From assembly GCA_022702545.1 (NCBI GenBank), contig JAHRBC010000003.1, positions 5,518,001-5,582,000 on the forward strand: DNA of 64,000 bases, read 5' to 3'. This stretch comes from Phycomyces nitens. Its lineage: Eukaryota > Mucoromycota > Mucoromycetes > Mucorales > Phycomycetaceae. The translations under genes were made by a program, and so were the position numbers. Below, in pieces: positions 1-10,993 of the stretch (its first letter is position 1; each line of letters begins with the position of its first letter). The notes below the pieces were generated by a model. The model was not told the origin of the DNA. It saw nothing but the letters and a program-made list of their open reading frames with translations, and ran no database searches.

Positions 1-2519
1 CGGCAACCGTCTTTGAGAGCTTTTCTTCCAAATCGATTACATGAGCCTCGCTGTTGTGTTCACGATCCGTAGACTTGGATAGCTTTATACGGAGCTGGTC
101 CAAGAGATTTTGCTCTTGGGCATGTAGGGATTCATACTCTATAATCTTTGCCTTTTGGTCTTCCAGGGTCCTGTCAGAGTGAGCCAAAGCAGTGCGAGCC
201 AAGTTAAGATGGGACTCTAGCCCGGCAATGCTCTTTTCGTACTCTTCAATCACGGGCTCTACCAAATGCTGGAAGTTTGGATCATCAGTACTTGTTGCCG
301 TAGTCGAACTGCTGTCTGAGGTGGGGCGAGACTTGATGAGGCCAGGTTCTTGGCGACTCTGACGAAGTCTTCTCTCTACCAGTCTGTTTCTCTCGCGTGT
401 GACGGTAACTTGGTTGTGGAGCTCCTCAATCTGACGACGCAAATCTGCTACCAAGGTCTGTTGGTCAAAATCCGCTACATCAGGCACAGTGATGTTTGTG
501 GTTGCGGATGAAGAAGGACAAGACATTATGGGTTCATGGTCTGACAATGAGCACGGTGGAGAAGGCTTGGAAAGTGATGAAACAGAAGAGGCTGGCGAGG
601 GCTGTCTTAGAGATCTGATTTCAGACTTGAGTTTTGTAATAATCGAACGAAGGACTTCTGGGTTGTCATTCACGGTCCACTCTTCGGTTTCATTGCGCTC
701 TGACTTGTTCTTGATGTTTCGTGTTCGGTGAGCGTACTTTATGGTGTTGAGGGTCTCGGTCAAGTTTGAATCCGTTGGACTCACACATGCAATCATGAGT
801 GTGGTTGCATTTCCACCAAGAGAGTCTTGCAAGAGTCGTGTGAGCTTTGAATCTCGATAGGGAACATGAGTAGGCTTTTTGGAGAATTCCGAGAGAGCCG
901 AAATCACATTTCCCAAAGCAAGTAGACCTGCATTGATATGGATTCCTTCCTTTCGACGCTCGCCTTGAGCAGCCGTTCGCTTGAGCCGTTCAGAGCCTGC
1001 CAGATCGACAAAGTGGAATTTCGAGTTTGTAATGACCCATTCTCCTTCTTCTTCGAGATGCTTTGCCTGGCGTTCCATGTGTCCCACCATGGCTTTGACG
1101 TTGAGTGTACTGCATCGTCGTGAGGGAGTACCGATTACGGATGATCTCGAGGTAGCAGCAGGGACATTCTCTGGTTTACGAGAAGGCGTGGGGGTGGATA
1201 CAGGCGAGACTATCTTGGTCTCTGCCTTTGGAACCCATTTCTCTTGTTTGAGTAGTACGGTAAATATGGCATGCGATCGCGAGGATTTGGCATTCATGTC
1301 GGTGGCACTTGTGGCACGGTTCTGGGTACCCATCTGAAGATATCTATACGCACAAAATAAAAAATAAATAAAAAATCCTTATCAGTCTATCATTGTTTCT
1401 TACAAATCTCAATTTTTTGTTTTTTGTTTTTTTTGACTGATTGATATAATTACTAGCTATATATTGTTGTACTGCAAATCTCACCTCAACACATCTTCGG
1501 TTGAATTTACAGCCATTTCCTTGATGCCAGTACAGACAATCTGGCCTTTTGTGTCTTCGCGGATCGTTACAGAAGGTCTTTCCAGAGGTGGGGCTTGATT
1601 GAGTAAATCGATCAATTCCTCATTGTAAATCTCTACAAATGACACGTGTACTGTGTGGCGTGGTGCTTTGCTGTTTTCATTTAATGTAGAGCTAGACGCA
1701 CGTCTGGTTGGTGGGATGATCATTGATACTGCTCGTAGCTTGGCAGTCGATGGGGAGCGTCTAGGTATCTGTATTCCGGTTGGAAGGGCAACCGGACGTA
1801 AGGAAAGTGGTGGTGATGATAGGATTGGTATTGTCTGTGCCTCGAGTCGTTGGAAAAGGGCATTGATTGCACGGGGAATGATGCCTGGTATAAAGACAAT
1901 AAGGACAGATTACATAACAGAGGTTGGCTGGATTCTTACCTTCTTGTTCACGGTCCTGGAGCTCATTGGCTGGTGCAGTACCCATTGTATAGGTTTTTCC
2001 AGACGATGTTTGTCCCTATGGTGGTGATGATGCCATTTTGATTAAAACAGAAAACGATGGTTAATTTAGACGTCGGTTTCACTTACATAGGCAAGAATAG
2101 TAACATTGTAACCTATAATGGACTTTTTATCAGAACAGCGCTTATTACGTGCGATTGTTACCTTGTATAAAACGATCCACAAGATCTGATGCTACATTTT
2201 TGAATACTTGATCCTGACTACTGTCTGGTCTAAAGACATGGTCAAATTTGTATGATTTTTGGTGGGGTACGACGGTAATGACATTGTCAAATGTTTTCAG
2301 GACATCAGAATCCGTAGAGTGTTGAAAGCGGGGTTGAAGGCGGTCCTGTTTGGATAATGGTCGTACTCGGATTGCTGATAAATTGGTTAGATGGGTAATA
2401 GTCAGATTAGATGTATGCTCACCAACTTGGACTGGTGTTGTGTTGTCCTTTGTAAAGGGGGTTTGGGATACTGTGAAGTCTGGGGCTATAATAGAAGGAG
2501 GGGGCGAGGATGAAATCAT
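1..2519 (-). CDS. Kinesin-4-like motor protein (5' part; runs off window)
   Basis: Microtubule motor. Exons on the minus strand are 2519-2162, 2112-2087, 2015-1940, 1884-1485 and 1343 to beyond position 1; all introns are GT-AG and phases agree. The start is the ATG at 2519 (MISSSPPPS). The motor begins with IRVRPLS. The P-loop GQTSSGKT (about residues 129-136) is joined across introns 2 and 3. [15 protein letters not shown], the switch I segment [12 protein letters not shown], the switch II segment FVDLAGSE, the [12 protein letters not shown] stretch and the neck [15 protein letters not shown] follow. These are closest to kinesin-4 (KIF4/KIF21) as I know the family. After the motor come a Ser/Pro-rich linker and a charged, coiled-coil-like region still open at the edge. 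Two large Ser/Pro/Arg-rich insertions sit inside the motor. The cargo-binding C-terminus is outside the window, so the subfamily remains an inference. Confidence 0.88.
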
Positions 2520-4170
2520 TGTATTGACATGTATGGGTATCAGAAGGAATGAAAGGGCATGAATCAATCAGACAGACGAGGTCTCTAAGAGTCAAGTGGG
2601 GATTGAGGGAAGAAAGGGAAGAAATGTGAGGGATAGAATCGGCTTCTTGTTGAATACGATCGGAGCGTGCAAGTTCAGGGTGGAGATTCAAAGGATAATG
2701 AGGGTCCCAGACACACGGCAGTAATGAGTATATTCGAGAATGAAGAGTTGGAATATGGGTAATTGATAGCTATTCAACTTGATGACTGTTCTCTTTTGGC
2801 GTAAAAGCTGTCACTTGAGAGTAACTAAGAGGCTGAATTGGTCGACAGGGCTGATTGAATGAATGTAAGGAGAAGCGACCAATATATTCAGGCCAATGAT
2901 TTGGCAGTATTAATGAAGGGAAAGAGAGGAAGAGAGGAAGAGATATAAACAAGAGACTTTGGGCTTTTAGTTTCCACATGAAGAAAGTCCTAATTAAGTG
3001 AGTATTTTCGTGTGCTGATTTGTAGGACAGGCTTTGTACTTTTGATTCTGGTCAGGATTCCTTTTTGCTTGATTACTGAATTTAAAGGTCTGCTCCCGGC
3101 CCAGCTATCTGTTGCACCATACAGGTGAATGGGTGCACAGACAATTGAGGCTTACAAACACCGCATCATAGTGTTTGGTTCCAACCATCTCTAAAATTAA
3201 ACTGAATCATTTATAGATAGATGATACTAAATGACATCTTTCTAGTCTTTAAGAAATCCTACGGGTCATTATAGACTGGCATATCGAGAGTACATCTGTG
3301 GGATGCAATCATGTCTTGTGTAGCCATAATGAAGTGATATATTCCATGCTTAAATTGCAGAATTATTTCTTTGCCTCTTGTAGTAAATTTACAGGAAAAA
3401 CATTGGATAGGCATTATTGTGCTCATAATACCTCGTACTACATGAACAGCCTGTGCGTCAATTGAATACAATACAATAAGCATGGAGATTCTTTTTGAGC
3501 AATCAGGTAAAATAAGGCCAATTGACCTGAATATAAAAGGTTTAGCAGTAACTAGAATTCTATTCTCAAGCCACCAGAACAAAGAAATGAGCAATTTTTA
3601 ATAATCGATAAATAGATCTCTAGTTTCAATATTTTATAATGTGTAAATGATAATCTTTAAATAATCTACATTTTTCCACGTGCCAAGAAAACAAGGGTTG
3701 ATCAATTTCTTTGTGTATTGGATATTTTTTTTACACCAAAAATAAACCATGTTGGATGCCTGCAGAAAAAGTGCCGCATATCTAAAAGGTAGTGCCGCGC
3801 TTATCAAACCAAAAAAGAATAAAACTTGTTTTCTGGCCATACTTTTATACACACATATATATATGATTGAAAACCAATACAAATTAATTTCAGAGCGCAG
3901 TCTGATTGAGCAATATTGGTTTATCAGGAGAAATGCAAGAAAGAATAAGAGAGTTTATACTCAAAAGAGCACTATTCCTCAAATAGTTTCCATGGCAGCC
4001 AGACTGCCTAGCAATCTCTTGGTGCTTTCATGCTATTCTATCAAACACTCGAGCGATTATCTTGATGGCTACTAAGCATTCAAAGGGGATAGGACGCGAT
4101 TGAATCTTCATAATTCTTCTTTTTTTTATATAAACAAAAGATGCATAAAGCACCTATTGACAGCCAAAAA
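2520..4170. other. Intergenic, no supported gene
   Basis: This is the 5' flank of the kinesin gene followed by AT-rich DNA. Short open frames occur on both strands, but none shows a recognisable family, a codon-like composition or a splice-supported extension. No RNA gene was recognised. Confidence 0.5.
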
Positions 4171-4174
4171 TCAA

Positions 4175-5110
4175 AAAAAAAATTGAGCGCGTTTATGAGG
4201 GGTCGAATTGCATGGCAATGGGAAACACTGCTTGTTCCGACATCTCTTGACATTCCAAAGAGTACTGTTACCAATGTCATGAAAGCCGTTTGAAATGAGG
4301 CGATTTCTGTGCTCTCAAAACGGCTAGGAGGTATTACAGAGGTCACAAAACAAACTCAAGCTAGGATGGTTCGCTCATTTCGCAAGGAGCAGTTCATCCC
4401 AATTGCAGTTTAGCATTAGAGATTAGTGGATGTAGGAATCTCCATGTCTTTCACATTTTGTAAGAACATGGATATTTTCTGGCTTTGGATTCCATGTACC
4501 AGTACATAAGCCTGGTCTGACAAAAGACACAAATAAAAGCGGTTAGAATGGTATATGGCAAGCCCAACTGGAGAGTAATGGTACAAATTGGTTGTATGGT
4601 CAGATGAGTCTAGATTTCTTGTTGTTGGCAATGAGAAAAGTATCAGAGTCAATAGAGACAAGGGGAAGAGGCATGATAAGAAGAACATTGTCAATACATA
4701 AAAATATGGCAAAGGATCTGATATGATCTCGGGGTGTTTTGGCCCTTTGGTGGCATTGAAAGGAAGAATTGGCCAAGACAAGTTTGTTGATTGCCTGGTA
4801 AAACATTTTCTTTCATGACATAAAGAGCTTGCCATGGATACGAGCAGACAGTTTATGTTCCAAGAAGATGGCACACCATGCCATGCTGGTGCATATGCCA
4901 CATGGTATAAGAAAGAGAGGTATCTCTTGAGTAGCTTTGATTTCTGACCTGCACCGAGCCTAGATCTCCATCCTATTAACCATACTTGAGCTCATTTTGC
5001 GCAGAAGATTTGCAAGGGCCGAGAAGGTATAGCTACTGAGGATGAGCTTGATGTTGTGATCCACTAAACATGGTTAGAGATACTTTCCAAGTACGTCTGA
5101 GCAGATTGAA
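4175..5110 (+). pseudogene. Decayed Tc1/mariner transposase
   Basis: Read in the plus direction with frame changes and stops, this stretch follows a Tc1/mariner transposase from end to end. A helix-turn-helix-like segment (LDIPKSTVTNVMKA) lies near 4230-4290. VVWSDESRFLVVGN, carrying the first catalytic Asp, lies near 4590-4640. A K-Y-G-K-G-S-D-M-I-S-G-C-F segment follows near 4710. FQEDGTPCHAGAYATWYKK, carrying the second catalytic Asp, lies near 4857-4915. A degraded SLDLHPIN segment near 4960, where the family has SPDLNPIE with the third acidic residue, is followed by a weak tail. Several stop codons and frameshifts mean it cannot encode an active enzyme. I could not find convincing terminal inverted repeats. 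Confidence 0.8.
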
Positions 5111-7950
5111 AGAAAAAGGAAATATTTTATTGATTGCTGTAGATATTTTTAGTGCTCCAAACTATGTAAAAACAGCTTCTGGGTACATATGGCAAGTCTT
5201 GTAAAAGATCCTTCGAAAATGTTCTTGATAGACATTCAAAGCTGCTTTTGGGATATACCAAATCAAATCATACCATTACGTTGGATGATTTAAAAAGAAA
5301 GGTTTACGAAAATACTAAACTCTTGGACATCTTGGCTGTGATTTTGCTGTAAAGACATAAACAGGACAAATGCAACAGAACATGAAGAATAGTATTATTC
5401 TTAATATCTGATTGATCAGCTTCAGAGAAATCTCTGTCATTCGACAAGGGGGCAGCCTAAAGAGAACATAATAACAGCTAAAAAAAAATTACATTTAAAA
5501 TTAAAGTGCAATGTCTCGAGATGGAATTATAAGTATATTGTTCAAGAAATTTAAAGCAACCTTAAAAAATAAAGGTTAGTAGATAAAGAAGTAAAAAATA
5601 TTAGGTAAACTTTTAACTAAAAGTAGATCAGACTCATATTCGTTTCCACCTAGCACAACTAGTACTGAATATTTAGAAAGAACATTAAACCGTACTGCAA
5701 TTATTTACACATTGTTTATATCAACAAGACCAGTTAACATGGCTCAAGAGTCTTTTCTTCTTCTTCTTCTTTAATTTGAGCTGTGAGTGTATGTAGATTA
5801 TAAAAAAAAACTTGGTAAATAATTGAAATCTACTATTATCACGGCTTATTTACTTTAATGAACATTTAACATAAAATATAGGTAAAGCACTAAAAGTCAA
5901 ATGTTACATCTCAACTCCCAAGTTACAAAACAATCGATAATATATGTGAATTCAACAACATGACCTGCTCATTACAAATCATCTCAAAAACATTGAAAAC
6001 GACATTATTATGGGTACTCGTACCCAGCAAGGCATCCTTGGCTACTCAGTTTCATTTTCTGGACAACCAAGAATGTTCGTCTTTAACCTTAAATATCTAG
6101 AGCTACTAATATCTACCATTTTCTCATTTTTCCCATACCACCTTGGAAAAAAATATTATTTTGGATGATGATAATAATAACAATAAGCGAAAATGATTTT
6201 AAAGTATCAGTGTGGGAAATAACAATGGGATATAGACGCTTTGTGACCAAGACATGAGTGATTTTCAGCAGATTTTATTGCAGTATTAGATACATGGGAA
6301 CCCTTGGTACATTTTTTGGGGACTTTTTTCTATACTTTGGAAAAACTCTTTGATGAGAATAAGGTGTACAAAGCTACCAAAGATTTTACTAGATGGCACA
6401 AAATGTTATTGTTTCGAGAACATGTTGCAAAAGTGGCAACTCCAACAGTAATAAATGTAGCACCAGGAATAACAGGATAGACACTTTTTGACTAGTCACT
6501 TTCTATAGATGACTTTTGGATCCACAAAGACAGGAATATCAATATTGTGTTTATTAATAAAATTATTAGTGAACATTCTCTTGATAGATAGATCATGGAA
6601 AGCTTCCAATTGAAATACATGTTGTTAAGTTTGGATCGCTAGTTCGGTTATTTTATTATGTAAAAATCAACAATTTCAAATGACAATTGATCTATTTACT
6701 ATAGGTTTCTTTGAAAAGATTGGAGCTACATTGGATGAGAAATGTATTTGGACCACAAACTTGACAATACAATATATACCAAGATATCTGATTTTGTTAC
6801 ATTTTATTGAGGGCAACAATTATAAGGATACTATTTGTTTTATCCCTTTGGACAAGTGATGGTCTCCTATAGCATATAAATATAGTTACACAATTCTTCG
6901 TGCATAGTGCTGCTACATGATTGAAAAATATAAGAGTGAATAGATAGTGCCTTTGATTAGATTGGATCTTACTATTGTTTATGCAGTAAATATAGTTGCA
7001 CAACTCCCACAATGCTGTAATACAAATGGCGTTTTAGCAAATAATAAAATATCTTTGTATGGTCTATTAAACAGCCCTGAAGTTTGATCAATATTTAAAT
7101 GAGATCAACTCCATATTTATAGGATACACGCTCTACTTTTTCCAACTTGTATTGTACTGATACGCCTGTTTTTCTAGTCGACATAATAGTATGAATATTT
7201 GCGAAAAGCACCTTGTCATATGTATAAATGCTTATTAGATATAATAACCTGAAAGATAGTCATCAAAACGTTTGATAAAGTAGCGTGCGAACCCTTTAAA
7301 ATATGGCTGAGTAACCTAGGTGCTGGCCTCCCCAACTATTTGAATAATACTATTTAGAGTATAAACGCTTTTTTCCCCATTGCTCTCGACAGACCTAAAT
7401 TATTCAATTGGGTTCCACTTTGAAATGGGCTCTTTACTGGTTTTCAGTCATACCAACTATTGAAGCTATAAATATACGTGGATTATCCATAATCAGGTAA
7501 TGTCCTTGCAAGACACCTTTTTTTTTGAAATACATGTCACTATTTACTTTTTAGATATCACATTATTCTGGCAAGAAACGCAAGAAAAATTGTTTTTTTT
7601 ATGTTTATTTGTTGGCTCAGTACATAGACCGGCCGATTGACTTGGTATGCCGAAAAAGTAAAGGATTTTGAATAGATAAAACTATTATATGCAAGGCACA
7701 GTAGTGGGCAAGGATTATATACTATACATGGTTCTTTTTCCAGACGTCAAAGTACCACCATCGCTTTGATAGTTATTACCCCAAAAAGGATAAGAACATA
7801 CGGTACACTAGGCAGCGCACTGTTCAGTATGGACAAGCCACAAGAATATCAGGATTGAATAAAGGTCAAGAAGCAAATTTGAATTATTTACAGCAGCTAG
7901 TTTTCATTTATAGGGTATTTTTCTTCTTCTTCTTCTCTCTCTCTCTCTCT
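5111..7950. other. AT-rich intergenic region, no supported gene
   Basis: About 2.8 kb of AT-rich sequence with stops in all frames. It contains a TTC run near 5757-5773 and a diverged direct repeat near 6870-6910 and 6980-7020. No protein family or RNA gene was recognised. It probably consists of old, unrecognisable mobile-element debris, but that is inference. Confidence 0.45.
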
Positions 7951-7953
7951 AAT

Positions 7954-9022
7954 TCAGTCTTTCCAAAACTGCCAGACTTTTCGTTTCTTGATCTTTTCTG
8001 GTGTTTCGGTAGTCTGTTTTAAATAGTTAGACAATCTGACGCCAAACACTAACTTTAAAATCACTGACCTTTTCTTTCTTGAATAAGCTCAAGAGCTTTG
8101 ATTTCTTTTTTGATTTTGGCTCCTTTTCTTTTTTCGATTTCAATTGCTTGGATTCTATGGCTTGCTTCCGGAGTTCTTTCTTTGTACTGGACATCTTGTA
8201 GTCTCTCTTTATACTGGGTGCCTTTGAGACCTTTCTTGTGTGGGAAATCTTGATCTCTCTTACGCTTCGTTTCTTCTTCAAGGATACTTTGTGTTTTATG
8301 CTTGGTTCCCTCTTGATTTCGTGGATCGAGATCTTTTCGTTGATTTGAGTTTTGTCTTCTATGGGTACAATAGTCTCTTCGCTTTTATGAGACAGTTTTG
8401 GCGATGCTTCTTGTCCCACTTTGTGGACTTGTTGCTTATCAGGGGTTGTATCACTCTCGGGAAAATGGTCCGAAATTGTCAGTGAGTTCAATTGTGTGTC
8501 TGTCACAATGTCGTCTGGATCTCTGGACAGCTCGTACACGCTGATTTCATCTTGTTGCTGTATTTTGCGTGCATAGAGATACTCGTACAAGCCGTGTTCC
8601 TTGGTATCCGCGATCTCGGCTGACAAGGTAGTCACACTTTCGGCAATTGCATTGCTATAGTCGAGGGTGAGAATGGACGATGTTGTGGAATTGATGCTAA
8701 TGGCAGATGCCCTTTTGTCTATCTCATTGTCCGAGAAAATGGGCGAAAGACCTTGTAATTCATCCATTGAGACAATTTCCTCGAGAGGGAGAATGGTAAG
8801 CTTCAATGGCCCTGAAATGCCTTGGTCATGACTGTCAATTGGGACCAAGGAAAGTTGAGAATGCCATTGCTCTGAATGGTTTGCGGATGCCTTTGTTTTC
8901 TGGTGCACATTCGATTGTATTGTCTTTTTCGCGGCTTTCTTGAGTCGCTTGTTTTCCTGCAGTTTCTGAGCGCGTCTCTGGGCACGGCTGCCATTAACAT
9001 TGCTTGATCCTGCCGTGTTCAT
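7954..9022 (-). CDS. Lysine-rich hypothetical protein
   Basis: I do not recognise a family. Two exons, 9022-8069 and 8013-7954, are separated by a 55-nt GT-AG intron (gtcagt...acag) in phase 0. Splicing replaces an out-of-place tail by one ending KKRKVWQFWKD. I chose the ATG at 9022 (MNTAGSSNVNGSRAQRR) because the frame upstream opens only with a TTG. The N-terminus is strongly basic (RAQRRAQKLQENKRLKKAAKK). The middle is acidic and Ser/Thr-rich, and the C-terminal third is dominated by lysine blocks (KSKKEKEPKSKKKSK). There are no membrane segments or signal peptide. The basic blocks would suit nuclear or nucleolar localisation or binding to acidic partners, but that is a guess from composition only. 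Confidence 0.6.
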
Positions 9023-10993
9023 TTGCTTTTGGTGTACAAGAGTGAGTGAATTCAAAAGAAGAAGAGAAAGAGAGGGAAAGATCTGAAAGTATAAAGTTCT
9101 TTATAAAAAACTATTTTATAAAGGTAAACATCTATTTTACCGTCCTTTAAAGTCACATAACCAAGACCCGACTCTTAGCGTTGACACCTTCTTCAACAGG
9201 AAAAAGCACCCGCATGGTGTGTACAAAACATAGGGATTTTTGGGGGGTATTGAGAAGCAGGATGAACCAAAGAAAAAAAAACAATTATTATTATTATTGA
9301 ATATCTGGATTATTATTATTATTATGATTATTGGTCTATTTTGCTGCTTTGTTGTGCTCCCCAACAGGCCATTATTTTGTAATGTATGTGGATATTTTGT
9401 CAGTTGATTGTTTGACACTGTTTCCTGTATTTCACACGTAGACTGCTCCAGACACGACCCCGCAAGAGATGTATATATACTTGCTCTCGGAGTGTTGGTG
9501 TGCAATCCGGAGCCTTGATCGGTGCCTCTATTTTATCGGTGAGTAATTCCCGGTCTATAAAAAGGTCGCCTAAACTTTCATGATATGAAAAAGATCGACC
9601 ATAGTTTAAAAAAATGAAGTTTGACATGGATACCACAAGTATATACGTAGTACTTGATTTATTACAAAGGAAACATATGAGTATTATAGGAAAATCTGGC
9701 TCGAACACTTTGAACAAGGAGCAAAAAAGGAATAAGGAAATGTGAATGAAAAAAAAATATTTCTGGTACCATAGTGACACAAACAGACTACTCTTAATAT
9801 GAAATGAATGTTTCTTTTTTCAACACAAATACCCAATATTAAAGGTACCCAGTCAATAAGAATATCCAAAACTCAAGTGCTTCGTGTTCAATAGTAAAGT
9901 TCCTAAAGCAACTTAATTCTAGAGGGTGTATTCGTATCCAATGTAACGTTTCATCAGGTAAACCCTTGGCCACGTGGTAAGCTGTCTTTGGGTCTACGCT
10001 TGGACACCGCACAGCAACAGTCTTTGGACCAATGCAGAGTTTGAAAAGGAAGAAAGGGGTTTAGCTGATCTAAAGTCTTGTAGTCAGCCAATTCAAGGCT
10101 ATTTGAAAGCGGTAAATAGCATTTATTTTTGCAAGGGACTTTGTGGTAATCAAGCCATATCATCTATCATCAGATTTTTTTTGCAGCTAAATGATTGGAA
10201 TATCTATAAGCTCCAGAGACACAAATAGGAGCATCACAAAAATAATCTTATAAGCTCCAGTAGCACATAAGTCTGAATCATCTACTTTAAGAGCCAAAGA
10301 GGCACCGAGATCGAGATGAAATCGAGCACAGAGATGTTTTTATATATAAAAATACAAGTAGGGAAAGGCAGCCGAGTCACAGAAAGAATATTTCAAGTTG
10401 GACCTAATAAAATAAAGGCACTCTTTAAGCTATTTAATACTAGAGGTATTTATAATATTTTTTTAGTCACCCACTTTACAACAATTATCTATTTTATAAT
10501 ACATGTGGGGTGAATAGTCATTACTAGCGACTAGAAAACAATGACAATTGACATAAAATTGTGTGTTTTATTCAAAATATTGGTACAAATATAAAATGCA
10601 CAAGAGTGCAATAAAACACTTGAATTTCATCAGAATATACAGGAATCCTATACATATATACCACTTTTACTGTTTATTAAATATTGGGTGTATATTATTC
10701 AAAAACAAATATGTCTTCACAATTGTGTACGCTCAAGTTGACCATATTATAATACATCAATATTTCTTTTCTTTTCTTTTCTTTTTGTATTTTGTTCAAT
10801 CTCTTGGTGTTATTAAATAAGAGACATCAAACCGAATTATGGAATTAATCGTTACAAGGTATCAAGTATCAATAATACATGCGTAATTACTAACAATCAT
10901 TTGAATAGATCAAGACCATTATATCTCTTTACTTTCTTAACCTCAAAGAGATCAAAAGGTAAAGATGTAAAAAAAAAAGAAGTTGTAATATAT
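9023..10993. other. Intergenic, AT-rich, no supported gene
   Basis: This holds the 5' flank of the lysine-rich gene (GA-rich leader), runs of ATT triplets around 9290-9325 and AT-rich DNA. Two short near-copies of an ATAAGCTCCAG-containing segment lie around 10205-10270. The open frames here contain homopolymer-encoded residue runs and look non-coding. Confidence 0.45.

Noticed and set aside
4416..4901. Minus-strand 161-codon frame
   Set aside because: Antisense to the decayed Tc1/mariner transposase, whose plus-strand motifs explain the sequence.
9137..9780. Overlapping minus-strand frames of about 120 codons
   Set aside because: Built on ATT-triplet runs and poly-A tracts that give Ile and Phe runs; no family, weak starts.
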